DNA of 12,130 nt from Cocleimonas sp. (lineage in GTDB: Bacteria; Pseudomonadota; Gammaproteobacteria; Thiotrichales; Thiotrichaceae): positions 1-12,130 of the forward strand of contig JAGLBQ010000176.1 of NCBI GenBank assembly GCA_023146675.1, read 5' to 3'. The translations under genes were made by a program, and so were the position numbers. The notes beneath the pieces were generated by a model. That model searched no databases and was not told the origin of the DNA. It was given only the letters and a program-made list of their open reading frames with translations. Of the stretch, positions 1 to 6,356 are shown in pieces; position 1 is the stretch's first letter, and the number at the start of each line of letters is the position of its first letter.

Positions 1-227
1 CAGTGGATGAGCAATTTAAAACAGAGCAGGATACACCCACGATAGGTTTATTACTGTGTAAAAGTCGTAACCGAGTCATTGCTGAATATGCACTACGGGA
101 TAATAGCAAACCGATTGGTATTGCTGAGTATCAATTAGCGCAAGCTTTGCCTAATGATTTGGAGGATAAGTTGCCGAGTATTGAGAAAATAGAGCGAGAA
201 TTGCAGAGGGATTTGAAAGATGAGTGA
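1..227 (+). CDS. PDDEXK nuclease-fold protein of the YhcG/DUF1016 type, C-terminal end only
   Basis: Only the last 75 or so residues are visible; the reading frame is open to the left edge, so the true start lies outside the window, and the GTG at position 3 is merely the first codon in view. The stretch TIGLLLCKSRNRVIAEYALR followed by KPIGIAEYQL, ALPNDLEDKLPSIEKIE is the characteristic end of the YhcG family (DUF1016), whose C-terminal half is a PDDEXK nuclease-like fold. The proteins are often encoded inside type I restriction-modification loci between hsdM and hsdS. That matches here: the next gene, hsdS, starts at 220 and overlaps this one by 8 bp, so the two are translationally coupled. 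The role of YhcG proteins in such loci is not settled. Identification is from remembered family similarity; catalytic residues lie partly outside the window. Confidence 0.85.
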   Translation, partial: VDEQFKTEQDTPTIGLLLCKSRNRVIAEYALRDNSKPIGIAEYQLAQALPNDLEDKLPSIEKIERELQRDLKDE

Positions 228-1755
228 GATACGTAGGGTGGGAAAATCCTACCAACAACATCAACCAAGCATCAAAAAGGTGGGGTTCTCCCACCCTACG
301 AACCTTCCTACTGAATGGATTAGAGTACCTCTAACAAATATTGTTGAGTTAAATAAGAAGGTAAAATTAGAAGATGAGCTTGAAATTGGTTTTACTCCAA
401 TGTCTGATGTGCCAACAACATTCTATGAAAAACCTGTTTTTAAAAAACGATTATGGTCAGAAGTAAAAAGAGGATATACGCAATTTCAAAATGGTGATGT
501 AATTTTTGCAAAAATTACCCCTTGTTTTGAAAATAGCAAAGCGGCGATAGTAGAGGAATATCCAAATGGATTTGGTGCTGGTAGTACAGAGTATTATGTT
601 CTTAGACCTATTCTAGGTTCTATTGATCCAAGGTTGATATTATGTTTTGTAAAATCTAGAGAGTTTCTTATATCTGGTGCAACAAATATGTCTGGGTCTG
701 TTGGTCATAAACGTGTGCCAAAAGACTTTGTTTCAAATTATCCATTTCCACTAGCACCACTATCCGAACAAAAAGAAATAGCCACCCGACTGGATAATCT
801 ACTAGCACAGGTCGATACCCTAAAAAACCGCCTTGATGCCATCCCCACACTCCTAAAACGCTTCCGCCAATCCGTACTAGCTACTGCGGTGAGTGGGAAA
901 TTGACGGAGGATTGGAAGGAAAACGATACTCAAATAAAAAAAGATTATGATATGGAAGTATCTATAGGTCATAAACAAAATAAAAAAATTGAGGTAACTT
1001 CTAACCATGACGTAGTTACTAATTATTTCCCTAAACATTGGTATGTCTCAGATTTTAATGAACTATATTGCTTTATTGACTACAGAGGAAAAACCCCTAA
1101 AAAAACAATATCTGGGACAAGATTGATAACTGCAAAAAATATTAGAATGGGATATTTGAATGATGAACCAATAGAATATATGAGTAATGAGGATTATAAA
1201 AAGTGGATGACTAGAGGTTTTCCAAAGGCAAATGATATTCTTTTTGTAACAGAGGGGCATACAATGGGTTTTGTAGCTTTAAATACTCGTAAAGATATAT
1301 TTGCACTTGCACAAAGAACATTGACCTTACAACCATATGGAAAGGTAAACCCAAAGTTTCATTATTACTACATGATGAGTAACTCCTTTCAAAAAGTAGT
1401 AGCATTAAATGCAACTGGTACCGCAGCAAAAGGCATAAAAGCTGCTAAATTTCGTGGATTACCACTACCTTTTCCTTCATATGGCGAACAAACCGAAATA
1501 GTAACCCGCGTAGAAAACCTATTCGCCTTCGCCGATAAAATAGAAAACAGCCTAAAACAAGCCCAAGAGCAAGCCAATAAACTCACCCCATCGCTACTAG
1601 CCAAAGCCTTCCGAGGCGAGTTAACCACTGACTGGCGCAAACAAAATCCTGATCTAATCACAGGAAAAAACAGCGCTGAAGCCTTATTAGCTCGCATCAA
1701 AGCCGAACAAAAAAAGCTAAAACCTAAACACAAAATACGTAAAAAAAAGGCATAG
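220..1755 (+). CDS. hsdS: Type I restriction-modification specificity subunit (HsdS)
   Basis: HsdS recognises the two halves of a bipartite DNA target and directs HsdM methylation and HsdR cleavage. The 511-residue length and duplicated architecture are typical. TRD1 spans roughly residues 28-178. The central conserved region starts at PLSEQKEIATRLDNLL (about residue 180) and runs through the spacer helix to ATAVSGKLTEDWK. TRD2 spans about 265-420. The distal conserved region starts at GEQTEIVTRVENLF and ends in LLAKAFRGELTTDWR, a second copy of the central region. The C-terminus is a very basic Lys-rich tail. Start: AGAGGGA at 205-211 lies 8 nt before ATG 220, inside the upstream gene. No other in-frame ATG occurs before about residue 61, which is already inside TRD1. 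Residues 5-27 are encoded entirely by an inserted hairpin element (232-300). TRDs are visibly more AT-rich than the conserved blocks, as expected from domain shuffling. No hsdR or hsdM follows, so partners must be upstream. Confidence 0.93.
   Translation: MSEIRRVGKSYQQHQPSIKKVGFSHPTNLPTEWIRVPLTNIVELNKKVKLEDELEIGFTPMSDVPTTFYEKPVFKKRLWSEVKRGYTQFQNGDVIFAKITPCFENSKAAIVEEYPNGFGAGSTEYYVLRPILGSIDPRLILCFVKSREFLISGATNMSGSVGHKRVPKDFVSNYPFPLAPLSEQKEIATRLDNLLAQVDTLKNRLDAIPTLLKRFRQSVLATAVSGKLTEDWKENDTQIKKDYDMEVSIGHKQNKKIEVTSNHDVVTNYFPKHWYVSDFNELYCFIDYRGKTPKKTISGTRLITAKNIRMGYLNDEPIEYMSNEDYKKWMTRGFPKANDILFVTEGHTMGFVALNTRKDIFALAQRTLTLQPYGKVNPKFHYYYMMSNSFQKVVALNATGTAAKGIKAAKFRGLPLPFPSYGEQTEIVTRVENLFAFADKIENSLKQAQEQANKLTPSLLAKAFRGELTTDWRKQNPDLITGKNSAEALLARIKAEQKKLKPKHKIRKKKA
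232..300 (+). repeat. 69-bp hairpin (MITE/REP-like) element inside the hsdS start
   Basis: The left arm begins CGTAGGGTGGGA (232-243) and the right arm ends TCCCACCCTACG (289-300), a perfect 12-bp inverted repeat. Pairing continues inward to 253/279, giving 22 paired positions with one A-C mismatch (244/288) and two G-T pairs, around a 25-nt loop. The element is 69 bp, exactly 23 codons, and begins at a codon boundary (codon 5 of hsdS), so it adds 23 residues without changing frame. The GTAGGGTGGG type of palindromic repeat is common as a dispersed intergenic element in several bacterial groups (general knowledge, lineage not checked). In the mRNA the hairpin base lies 12 nt after the A of the start codon. 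Confidence 0.8.
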
Positions 1756-1885
1756 AGTCTGGATGGTTACCCGTGAGAGAGAGGGCATTAAGACCTCGAT
1801 CATCGCATCGCAAGTTATAACTTTTCATAATGTACTGACAGCGTGCATTCATGTGTTGAAGTGCAGAACAGGACAATTTTATAAC

Positions 1886-1935
1886 GCAAAAATGCAGATA
1901 CACTAAGAAATACTTTTTTCTTAGTGTATCTGCAT
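1886..1935 (-). terminator. Rho-independent terminator of the small secreted-protein gene
   Basis: A perfect 19-bp inverted repeat (ATGCAGATACACTAAGAAA at 1892-1910 and its complement at 1917-1935) encloses a 6-nt loop. On the minus strand the stem is followed by TTTTTGCG, a run of five T, while the plus-strand side has no T run. It therefore ends transcription from the 1986-2306 gene, whose stop is 50 nt before the stem. The stem is AT-rich but long. It may also stop weak read-through from hsdS. The remainder of the 1756-1985 interval shows no gene; a 12-bp palindrome AAGTTATAACTT lies at 1812-1823 without an evident role. Confidence 0.75.
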
Positions 1936-1985
1936 CTTCACGAGGGATAGGTTATTTATCCCGCCTTAATTAATCAAAACTAGGC

Positions 1986-2306
1986 TTACCAATTAAAATA
2001 GTTCATTGGGTTTGCCATTTCATTGTTTAGCACAGTATCAGTAATTTCAGCTGAAGCCTGTTTAGTCTCTACACCCGTACCATAGTAAGTCGCATAATAA
2101 CCATTATGTGGACCAATATCTGACGCGAGTTGTTGTTGCGCTGAAACACTTGAAACTGTCGTTATAGATTTAGTAGAAACTTCTCCATAATGGGCAGCAT
2201 AATAGTTATCCATTGGATCATATGTCATGCCAGATGCACTCGCTGTTGAAAATGAAACTGCTGCAAGTAGTGAAACTAATGCTGTTAAAGCAACTTTGTT
2301 TTTCAT
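1986..2306 (-). CDS. Small secreted Tyr/Asn-rich repeat protein of unknown function
   Basis: I do not recognise a family. The 106-residue product begins MKNKVALTALVSLLAAVSFS and has a standard Sec signal peptide with a likely cut after A22-S23-A24. The mature part of about 82 residues is acidic (eight D/E against two K), has no cysteine, and is rich in Tyr and Asn. It contains a degenerate repeat: DPMDNYYAAHYG (residues 30-41), GPHNGYYATYYG (65-76) and a short terminal NPMNYFNW (99-106), separated by Ser/Thr/Ala-rich linkers. Start: AGGAG lies 8 nt before the ATG at 2306. An in-frame extension to 2360 exists but would put 18 residues in front of the signal peptide and cover the promoter, so it is rejected. 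The gene is monocistronic, with its own terminator (1886-1935) and an FNR-like promoter upstream. The export signal is secure; an envelope or extracellular role is inferred. Confidence 0.75.
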   Translation of the reverse strand: MKNKVALTALVSLLAAVSFSTASASGMTYDPMDNYYAAHYGEVSTKSITTVSSVSAQQQLASDIGPHNGYYATYYGTGVETKQASAEITDTVLNNEMANPMNYFNW

Positions 2307-2336
2307 GGTAAAACTCCTGTTAATTCGTATATAAGA

Positions 2337-2385
2337 TGTTTCTAATATAGTACTGAGCAAACTTTTACCTCTTGACCTAGATCAA
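2337..2385 (-). promoter_or_regulatory. FNR/ANR-like box and class II promoter for the secreted-protein gene
   Basis: TTGACCTAGATCAA at 2372-2385 (TTGATCTAGGTCAA on the minus strand) matches the FNR/ANR consensus TTGATNNNNATCAA at nine of the ten fixed positions. On the minus strand a TATATT -10 element lies at 2349-2344. Counting from it, transcription would start near 2337, and the centre of the box (between 2378 and 2379) falls at -41.5, the canonical position for FNR-class activation. No good -35 is present, as expected for an activated promoter. The leader would be about 30 nt. Activation under low oxygen is inferred from the motif. Confidence 0.6.
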
Positions 2386-2419
2386 GAAGCAAGGGGAGAA
2401 TTCAGGAAGAAAAATTTCT

Positions 2420-2437
2420 TTGACGCAACATTGACGC
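2420..2437 (+). repeat. Direct heptamer repeat TTGACGC, 11-bp period
   Basis: TTGACGC occurs at 2420-2426 and again at 2431-2437, an 11-bp step (about one helical turn) in the middle of the divergent control region. Such spacing is typical of operators for factors binding one face of the helix, or it may be chance. No factor is proposed. Confidence 0.3.
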
Positions 2438-2441
2438 TATC

Positions 2442-2472
2442 TAAAAAGAATTTTACTGGACAATTCTTTTTA
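2442..2472. repeat. 11-bp perfect dyad in the divergent intergenic region
   Basis: TAAAAAGAATT (2442-2452) and AATTCTTTTTA (2462-2472) are perfect complements around a 9-nt spacer. It lies between the two FNR-like boxes, so it could be an operator or an AT-rich insulator that stops divergent read-through. The stem is purely AT except for one G-C pair, so a strong terminator is unlikely. Confidence 0.4.
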
Positions 2473-2503
2473 TCTGGTAAATCATGCCGACTAGCATAAA
2501 AAT

Positions 2504-2547
2504 ATGACTTAGATCAAAAGAATCTGCTAGAAAAAATTAATTCTAAT
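2504..2547 (+). promoter_or_regulatory. Second, weaker FNR-like box and possible -10 for the pyrophosphatase operon
   Basis: ATGACTTAGATCAA at 2504-2517 has a perfect right half-site (ATCAA) and a poor left half (ATGAC for TTGAT). It shares TAGATCAA with the box at 2372-2385. A possible -10, TCTAAT (2542-2547), would put the start near 2554 and the box centre near -43.5, about 2 bp off the class II position. The binding site is therefore only a candidate. The leader to the ATG at 2604 would be about 50 nt. Confidence 0.3.
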
Positions 2548-2603
2548 AAACATGGGCTAATGGCTGAAGTGCAGATAAATAGCCCGCTAAACTGGAGACA
2601 ATA

Positions 2604-3218
2604 ATGCCTTTTCCTGATGCATTTTACCGCTGGAGACCTCACCCTTGGCATGGTATCGAAATTGGTGATGACGCACCTTCTGTCGTCACGGCTTATATAG
2701 AAATCACACCATTTGATTCTGTTAAGTACGAGTCTGATAAAAAAACAGGCTACTTACGCGTAGATCGCCCGCAACGAACATCATCTCAACCACCATCATT
2801 ATATGGCTTTATACCAAGAACCTACTGTGGTCGTCGCGTTGCTAGTTTAATGGAAGGACATGATGTTAAGGGTGATAAAGACCCTTTGGATATATGTGTA
2901 ATTTCTGAGCGCCCTATTAACCATGCGGATATTATTTTAAATGCACGCGTTTTAGGCGGTTTGCCAATGGTTGATGATGGTGAAGCCGATGATAAAATCA
3001 TCGCAGTGCTTGAAGATGACCATGTTTGGTCTAACACTAACGATATTGCTGACTTACCTGATATTGTTATTGAACGCCTAAGACATTATTTTTGCACCTA
3101 TAAACTCCAACCTGATAAAGAAAGCTCGGTGGTTATTGGCGAGCCTTATGGTCGAGAACATGCAGAAAAAGTGGTAGAAGCGTCTATGTTGGATTATAAA
3201 GAACGCTATGCCGATTAA
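2604..3218 (+). CDS. ppa: Inorganic pyrophosphatase, soluble family I
   Basis: It hydrolyses pyrophosphate to two phosphates in the cytoplasm (EC 3.6.1.1), pulling nucleotide polymerisation and activation reactions forward. The family I active site can be followed: IEITPFDSVKYE (residues 32-43), LRVDR (51-55), SLYGFIPRTY (65-74), and the metal-binding core GDKDPLDICV with D91, D93 and D96. Further acidic residues lie at D124-D130 before K131, with Y166 and K167 near the end. The second position of the PROSITE-style D-[SGDN]-D-P core is Lys here, a mild deviation that leaves the three aspartates intact. At 204 residues it is longer than the 176-residue E. coli enzyme, with an N-terminal extension (FYRWRPHPWHG) of the type seen in longer bacterial and chlamydial forms. 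CTGGAG about 8 nt upstream serves as ribosome site. The rhodanese gene follows after 15 bp, so the two are probably co-transcribed. Confidence 0.9.
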   Translation: MPFPDAFYRWRPHPWHGIEIGDDAPSVVTAYIEITPFDSVKYESDKKTGYLRVDRPQRTSSQPPSLYGFIPRTYCGRRVASLMEGHDVKGDKDPLDICVISERPINHADIILNARVLGGLPMVDDGEADDKIIAVLEDDHVWSNTNDIADLPDIVIERLRHYFCTYKLQPDKESSVVIGEPYGREHAEKVVEASMLDYKERYAD

Positions 3219-3233
3219 GAAAGAGAGCTAATA

Positions 3234-3650
3234 ATGAAAAACGTCATCAGTATGTCACCCAAAAAAGCGTATGAATTACTGCAAAGTGATGCGACTGCAA
3301 ATCTGATAGATATTCGCTCATCAATGGAGTTTCTATTTGTAGGGCATCCTGTTGGCGCGATTCATATTGCTTGGATTGATGATCCTGACTGGTCAATCAA
3401 TCCTAATTTTGTTGATGAAGCAACGCAAGTTGCTAGTAAAAAAGGGTCTGATAATCCTTTGCATAACCCACTTATTCTTATCTGTCGCAGTGGCGTTCGT
3501 ACTCTACAGGCGGCTAAAGTATTAGTAGACGCAGGTTTTACACACATTATTCATGTTGATGAAGGTTTTGAAGGGGATCGTGACGAAAATTTTCAGCGTA
3601 GTACCCTTGGTGGCTGGCGTTTTCATGGGTTACCTTGGGAACAATGCTAA
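3234..3650 (+). CDS. Single-domain rhodanese-like protein
   Basis: The 138-residue protein is one rhodanese domain with no signal peptide. The N-terminal part has the usual LIDIRSSMEF turn (residues 24-33). The active-site loop is C84-R-S-G-V-R89, a six-residue loop as in sulfurtransferases that carry a persulfide on the cysteine. The C-terminal block GGWRFHGLPWEQ (residues 126-137) is typical of a subgroup of small rhodaneses. Likely role: cytoplasmic sulfane-sulfur carrier or thiosulfate:acceptor sulfurtransferase; the physiological acceptor cannot be read from sequence. It lies 15 bp after the pyrophosphatase gene with a GAGAG ribosome site, so it is the second gene of that unit. A weak stem GCTA/TAGC (3646-3656) overlapping the stop codon and followed by TTTTTATT might end the transcript. 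Confidence 0.9.
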   Translation: MKNVISMSPKKAYELLQSDATANLIDIRSSMEFLFVGHPVGAIHIAWIDDPDWSINPNFVDEATQVASKKGSDNPLHNPLILICRSGVRTLQAAKVLVDAGFTHIIHVDEGFEGDRDENFQRSTLGGWRFHGLPWEQC

Positions 3651-4018
3651 TTTAGCTTTTTATTCCTGACTAAATCATCTCAATTATTGTGCAAAACAGT
3701 GATTCATTCCAAGAGATAAAAATTTAATAATAGCCTCATTCATAAATCATCTTAGACAACCCATCCTACAACCGATAACCGATAGGCTGGAAAGGTCTTC
3801 TAAGCACGATTCTTACACTTCTTAATTGATTCCAAAATAATCAAAATAATACAAAAAAATCCGCTAGAATAACACGCCTTAAAAACCTATTTTTGTGTGG
3901 GAACTTAAACCTCTAAATAATAAGAAATTTAGTATTACTATAGAGAGATACTATTTATCCACATAATAAAATATTCTTATCAGCACAAATACCAATCAAA
4001 ACACTAGGGGAATAATTA
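3651..4018 (+). other. 368-bp intergenic region before nhaB with a candidate promoter
   Basis: No gene is seen. A reasonable -10, TAGAAT, lies at 3865-3870 with no good -35. Just upstream is an inverted repeat TTGATT (3826-3831) / AATCAA (3839-3844) with a 7-nt spacer, too widely spaced for an FNR box. The resulting leader of about 140 nt is AT-rich and contains only weak pairing (TAGTAT 3930-3935 with ATACTA 3948-3953); I see no known riboswitch. CCCATCCTAC at 3760-3769 resembles a worn half of the GTAGGGTGGG repeat. AGGGGA lies 8 nt before the nhaB ATG. Confidence 0.4.
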
Positions 4019-5491
4019 ATGTTACAAATCGCATACAAGCAATTTCTTGGCAATAGTCCAAGCTGGTTCAAACTATCTATCTTAGCCTTCCTGGTACTCG
4101 CCTTTCCTCTAAAACTACTTGTTGGCACTACCGTATTAGGCTGGATGTTTATTGCTATGTTTATTCTTACCTTGGCAATGGCGCTCAAATGCTACCCATT
4201 ACAAAGCGGTGGCTTATTAGGTCTGGGGATATTAGCACTCGGCTTAACCACGCCAGAAACCCTCTGGCATGAAATCGAATCAAATTTAGGTGTGATACTA
4301 CTACTGGTCTTTATGGTAAGTTTTATCTACTTCATGAAGCCACTATTGATTTTTGTTTTTGCTAAATTGATCATGAAGATAAAGCAGAAATGGTTACTTT
4401 CTTTCATGTTCTCCTTTATGGCTGCCTTCCTTTCAGCCTTTTTAGATGCATTAACCGTAACAGCGGTTCTGATAACCGTGTTTGTCGCCCTGTATGGGGT
4501 TTATGAAAAAGTCCATTCAACCATGGGAACGGACTACAACAAAGATGGCTCTTTTGATCGTCCTACAATGGGTGGCGATACGCTAGAAGACTTTAGAAAG
4601 TTTATTCGTAGTCTCGTTATGCATGGCGCAGTCGGTACTGCGTTAGGTGGCGTAACAACCATGGTTGGAGAGCCGCAAAACCTATTAATTGCCGCCAAAT
4701 TAGATTGGAATTTTGTAGAGTTTGCGATGGCAATGGCGCATGTTACTGGACCAGCCGTTATTGCAGGATTTATCACCTGTATTGTACTTGAGTTGACAGG
4801 TATTCTGGGCTACGGCGCAAAATTAGACCCAAGAGTACGCAGTATCTTGCAAGGCTATATTGATGAAGAAGATGCTAAACGCACTCAAATAGAAGTATAT
4901 TCCTTATGGGTACAAGGAATCTGTGGGCTATTATTAATCTTTGGCTTAGCTTTTCATGTCATGGAAGTCGGTCTAATCGGTTTAAGCTTACTCGTTTTAC
5001 TAACAGCACTAACAGGCACAACAGAAGAGCATCAAATTGGCAAGGCATTTGAAGAGTCACTTCCCTTTGTATCGCTATTAGTTATCTTCTTTGTTGTCGT
5101 TGGTATGATTCATGATCTGCATTTATTTAGCCCCGTTATCAACTGGGTTCTCCAACTACCCATAGAACAGCAACCCAGAGCATTCTTCCTTGCCAATGGC
5201 ATATTATCAGCCATATCAGATAATGTATTCGTCGCCACCGTGTATATCAATGAAGTAAAAGCAGCCTTTGATGCTGGCACTATTACCCGCGAACATTATG
5301 AAAGCTTAGCGATAGCCATTAATACAGGAACAAACCTTCCATCAGTAGCAACACCTAATGGTCAAGCAGCCTTCCTATTCTTACTCACCTCCGCACTCGC
5401 GCCTTTGATCCGCTTAGGGTATGGCAGAATGGTGATTATGGCACTGCCCTATACCATCGTATTAACTATTGTTGGTTATCTATATCAGTAA
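4019..5491 (+). CDS. nhaB: Na+/H+ antiporter NhaB
   Basis: An inner-membrane secondary transporter that expels Na+ in exchange for H+, contributing to sodium tolerance and pH homeostasis. The sequence aligns in memory along nearly its whole length with E. coli NhaB (513 residues; 490 here). Shared blocks are FLGNSPSWFKL (9-19), TLAMALKCYPLQSGGLL (51-67), AAFLSAFLDALTVTAVLI (135-152), GTALGGVTTMVGEPQNL (206-222), and NTGTNLPSVATPNGQAAFLF through APLIRLGYGRMVIMALPYT near the end. D143 in SAFLDALTV corresponds to an aspartate implicated in Na+ transport in other NhaB proteins. Many hydrophobic segments are visible. The C-terminus stops soon after the last membrane segment, lacking the roughly 20-residue tail of E. 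coli. The gene stands alone: long leader upstream, a palindromic repeat 11 nt after the stop. Confidence 0.95.
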   Translation: MLQIAYKQFLGNSPSWFKLSILAFLVLAFPLKLLVGTTVLGWMFIAMFILTLAMALKCYPLQSGGLLGLGILALGLTTPETLWHEIESNLGVILLLVFMVSFIYFMKPLLIFVFAKLIMKIKQKWLLSFMFSFMAAFLSAFLDALTVTAVLITVFVALYGVYEKVHSTMGTDYNKDGSFDRPTMGGDTLEDFRKFIRSLVMHGAVGTALGGVTTMVGEPQNLLIAAKLDWNFVEFAMAMAHVTGPAVIAGFITCIVLELTGILGYGAKLDPRVRSILQGYIDEEDAKRTQIEVYSLWVQGICGLLLIFGLAFHVMEVGLIGLSLLVLLTALTGTTEEHQIGKAFEESLPFVSLLVIFFVVVGMIHDLHLFSPVINWVLQLPIEQQPRAFFLANGILSAISDNVFVATVYINEVKAAFDAGTITREHYESLAIAINTGTNLPSVATPNGQAAFLFLLTSALAPLIRLGYGRMVIMALPYTIVLTIVGYLYQ

Positions 5492-5502
5492 GAGATTTTC
5501 CC

Positions 5503-5530
5503 GTAGAGGCGTTGCATGCAACGTCTCTAC
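5503..5530 (+). repeat. 28-bp palindromic repeat, copy 1
   Basis: GTAGAGGCGTTGCA is followed directly by its near-complement TGCAACGTCTCTAC, giving 14-bp arms with one non-complementary position (5509/5524) that forms a G-U pair in the plus-strand RNA. It starts 11 nt after the nhaB stop. A second copy lies at 9111-9144. It could fold at the 3' end of the nhaB mRNA and act as a terminator-like or decay-blocking hairpin; there is no T run after it. Confidence 0.8.
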
Positions 5531-5752
5531 TAGATATTCCAGCATCTCAATCAGAGAACGTTTATTTATTGGGATTCGTATTTAGAACATATAAGATTCT
5601 AATTCCCTCTTTTCTCCAGGAAAATAGTCTGCCACTGGACGACACTCCAAGCGCATCTCCACTACTACGTAGCTGCTCTTTTCTTTCTTCTGCTTTTTCT
5701 TCTGTAATAAAAAATAGTAACTTCTCCCTCAAAGATATTTCACTCATTATAA
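5531..5752. other. Gene-poor stretch between the palindrome and a gene remnant
   Basis: No supported gene. A 61-codon open frame on the minus strand (5747 to 5562, starting MSEISLREKLLFFITEEKAE) has a plausible composition, rich in charged residues, but no recognisable ribosome site, no family resemblance and no conserved motif. It might be a fragment. A plus-strand frame that starts inside the palindrome (5512) looks spurious. No tRNA-like or terminator structure is seen. Confidence 0.3.
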
Positions 5753-6043
5753 AACACCAAAGGTGTCAGTATTACTGAGAAGCATTATTATATTACACCC
5801 TCTAACGGGAAGCTAAAAATCAGGCTAAGAAGAGGAATATATGACTTTGAGTTAGTATCTCCCATGCATACGGTTTATAAGGGGAGAAGGGAACGTAGTA
5901 TTAATTTAAATAGCAATGCTACCGTTCAGGTAGAACTAAGTCGTTTGATTACTTTAGAAGTAAGAGAAGGGATACATAATATTGGTTTTATTAGTAAAAA
6001 AGTTCCACTGTCACCTGACCCTGATATAACAGCTATTTGGTAA
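5753..6043 (+). pseudogene. 3' remnant of a lost gene (about 96 codons), unrecognised
   Basis: An open frame runs from just after a stop at 5750-5752 to TAA at 6041-6043. The first ATG in frame is only at 5864, giving 59 residues and lacking a ribosome site. Yet the codons before that ATG look as protein-like as those after it: GKLKIRLRRGIYDFELVSP precedes MHTVYKGRRERSINLNSN, followed by VQVELSRLITLEVREGIHN and a tail ending PDPDITAIW. First codon positions are mostly purine throughout. The alternating hydrophobic and polar pattern suggests beta strands. The best reading is the C-terminal part of a larger protein whose 5' part was deleted. Alternatively a non-ATG start is used or the frame is chance. 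No family is assigned. Confidence 0.4.
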
Positions 6044-6056
6044 ATTTATAAATTTA
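6041..6056. repeat. 16-bp perfect palindrome carrying two convergent stop codons
   Basis: TAAATTTATAAATTTA reads the same on both strands. Its left TAA is the stop of the plus-strand remnant (6041-6043), and its right end is the TAA of mlaB on the minus strand (6056-6054). All bases are A or T, so a stable RNA hairpin is unlikely. There is no other terminator after mlaB. Confidence 0.6.
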
Positions 6057-6350
6057 AGAAGATGTTAAGAAAAAACCTTCCAATTTATTCGCTTTAATAA
6101 GCGAAACCGCCTGTTGAGGCAGATTGGTTAGTTGCAATTGTTGATTATTCTGCTCACAGTAGCGTTGCCAGCTAATAAACAATGCTACTCCTGCACTATC
6201 TATACGAGATAATTGCTCACAGTCTATTTGCACCGTCTCAGCTTTAAACTTAATGGCATCCGCACCTTTAACAAGCAGATCATTAATCGAGTCATAAACC
6301 AGACTACCTTGTAACTGATAGCCTGATGGATTTTTTATAAGTTTCAACAT
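6054..6350 (-). CDS. mlaB: STAS-domain protein MlaB of the phospholipid transport complex
   Basis: A 98-residue cytoplasmic STAS-domain protein that binds the MlaF ATPase and is needed for assembly and activity of the inner-membrane MlaFEDB complex. The STAS core is QIDCEQLSRIDSAGVALF (residues 41-58), with S52 in the position of the conserved Thr52 of E. coli MlaB, the residue of the anti-sigma-antagonist-type switch site. It is the last gene of the mla operon, 6 nt after the mlaC stop. No Shine-Dalgarno sequence is evident before its ATG, which suggests translational coupling. Length matches the family. Confidence 0.88.
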   Translation of the reverse strand: MLKLIKNPSGYQLQGSLVYDSINDLLVKGADAIKFKAETVQIDCEQLSRIDSAGVALFISWQRYCEQNNQQLQLTNLPQQAVSLIKANKLEGFFLTSS

Positions 6351-6356
6351 GAATAA

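Noticed and set aside
232..300. Single unit of a CRISPR array
   Set aside because: It is one inverted repeat without regularly spaced copies, and no cas genes are present.
1389..1733. 114-codon minus-strand ORF inside hsdS
   Set aside because: Fully antisense to the strongly conserved C-terminal half of hsdS; composition is that of a shadow frame.
2307..2360. N-terminal extension of the secreted peptide
   Set aside because: It would precede the signal peptide, lacks a ribosome site and covers the predicted -10 and start site.
3826..3844. TTGATT/AATCAA inverted repeat as an FNR box before nhaB
   Set aside because: The half-sites TTGAT and ATCAA are 9 nt apart instead of 4, which FNR-family dimers do not accept.
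3871..4018. Sodium or other riboswitch in the nhaB leader
   Set aside because: The leader is AT-rich with only short weak stems, and no conserved riboswitch core could be recognised by eye.
5512..5778. 88-codon plus-strand ORF after nhaB
   Set aside because: Its start lies inside the palindromic repeat, there is no ribosome site, and the Ser-rich sequence has no family-like pattern.
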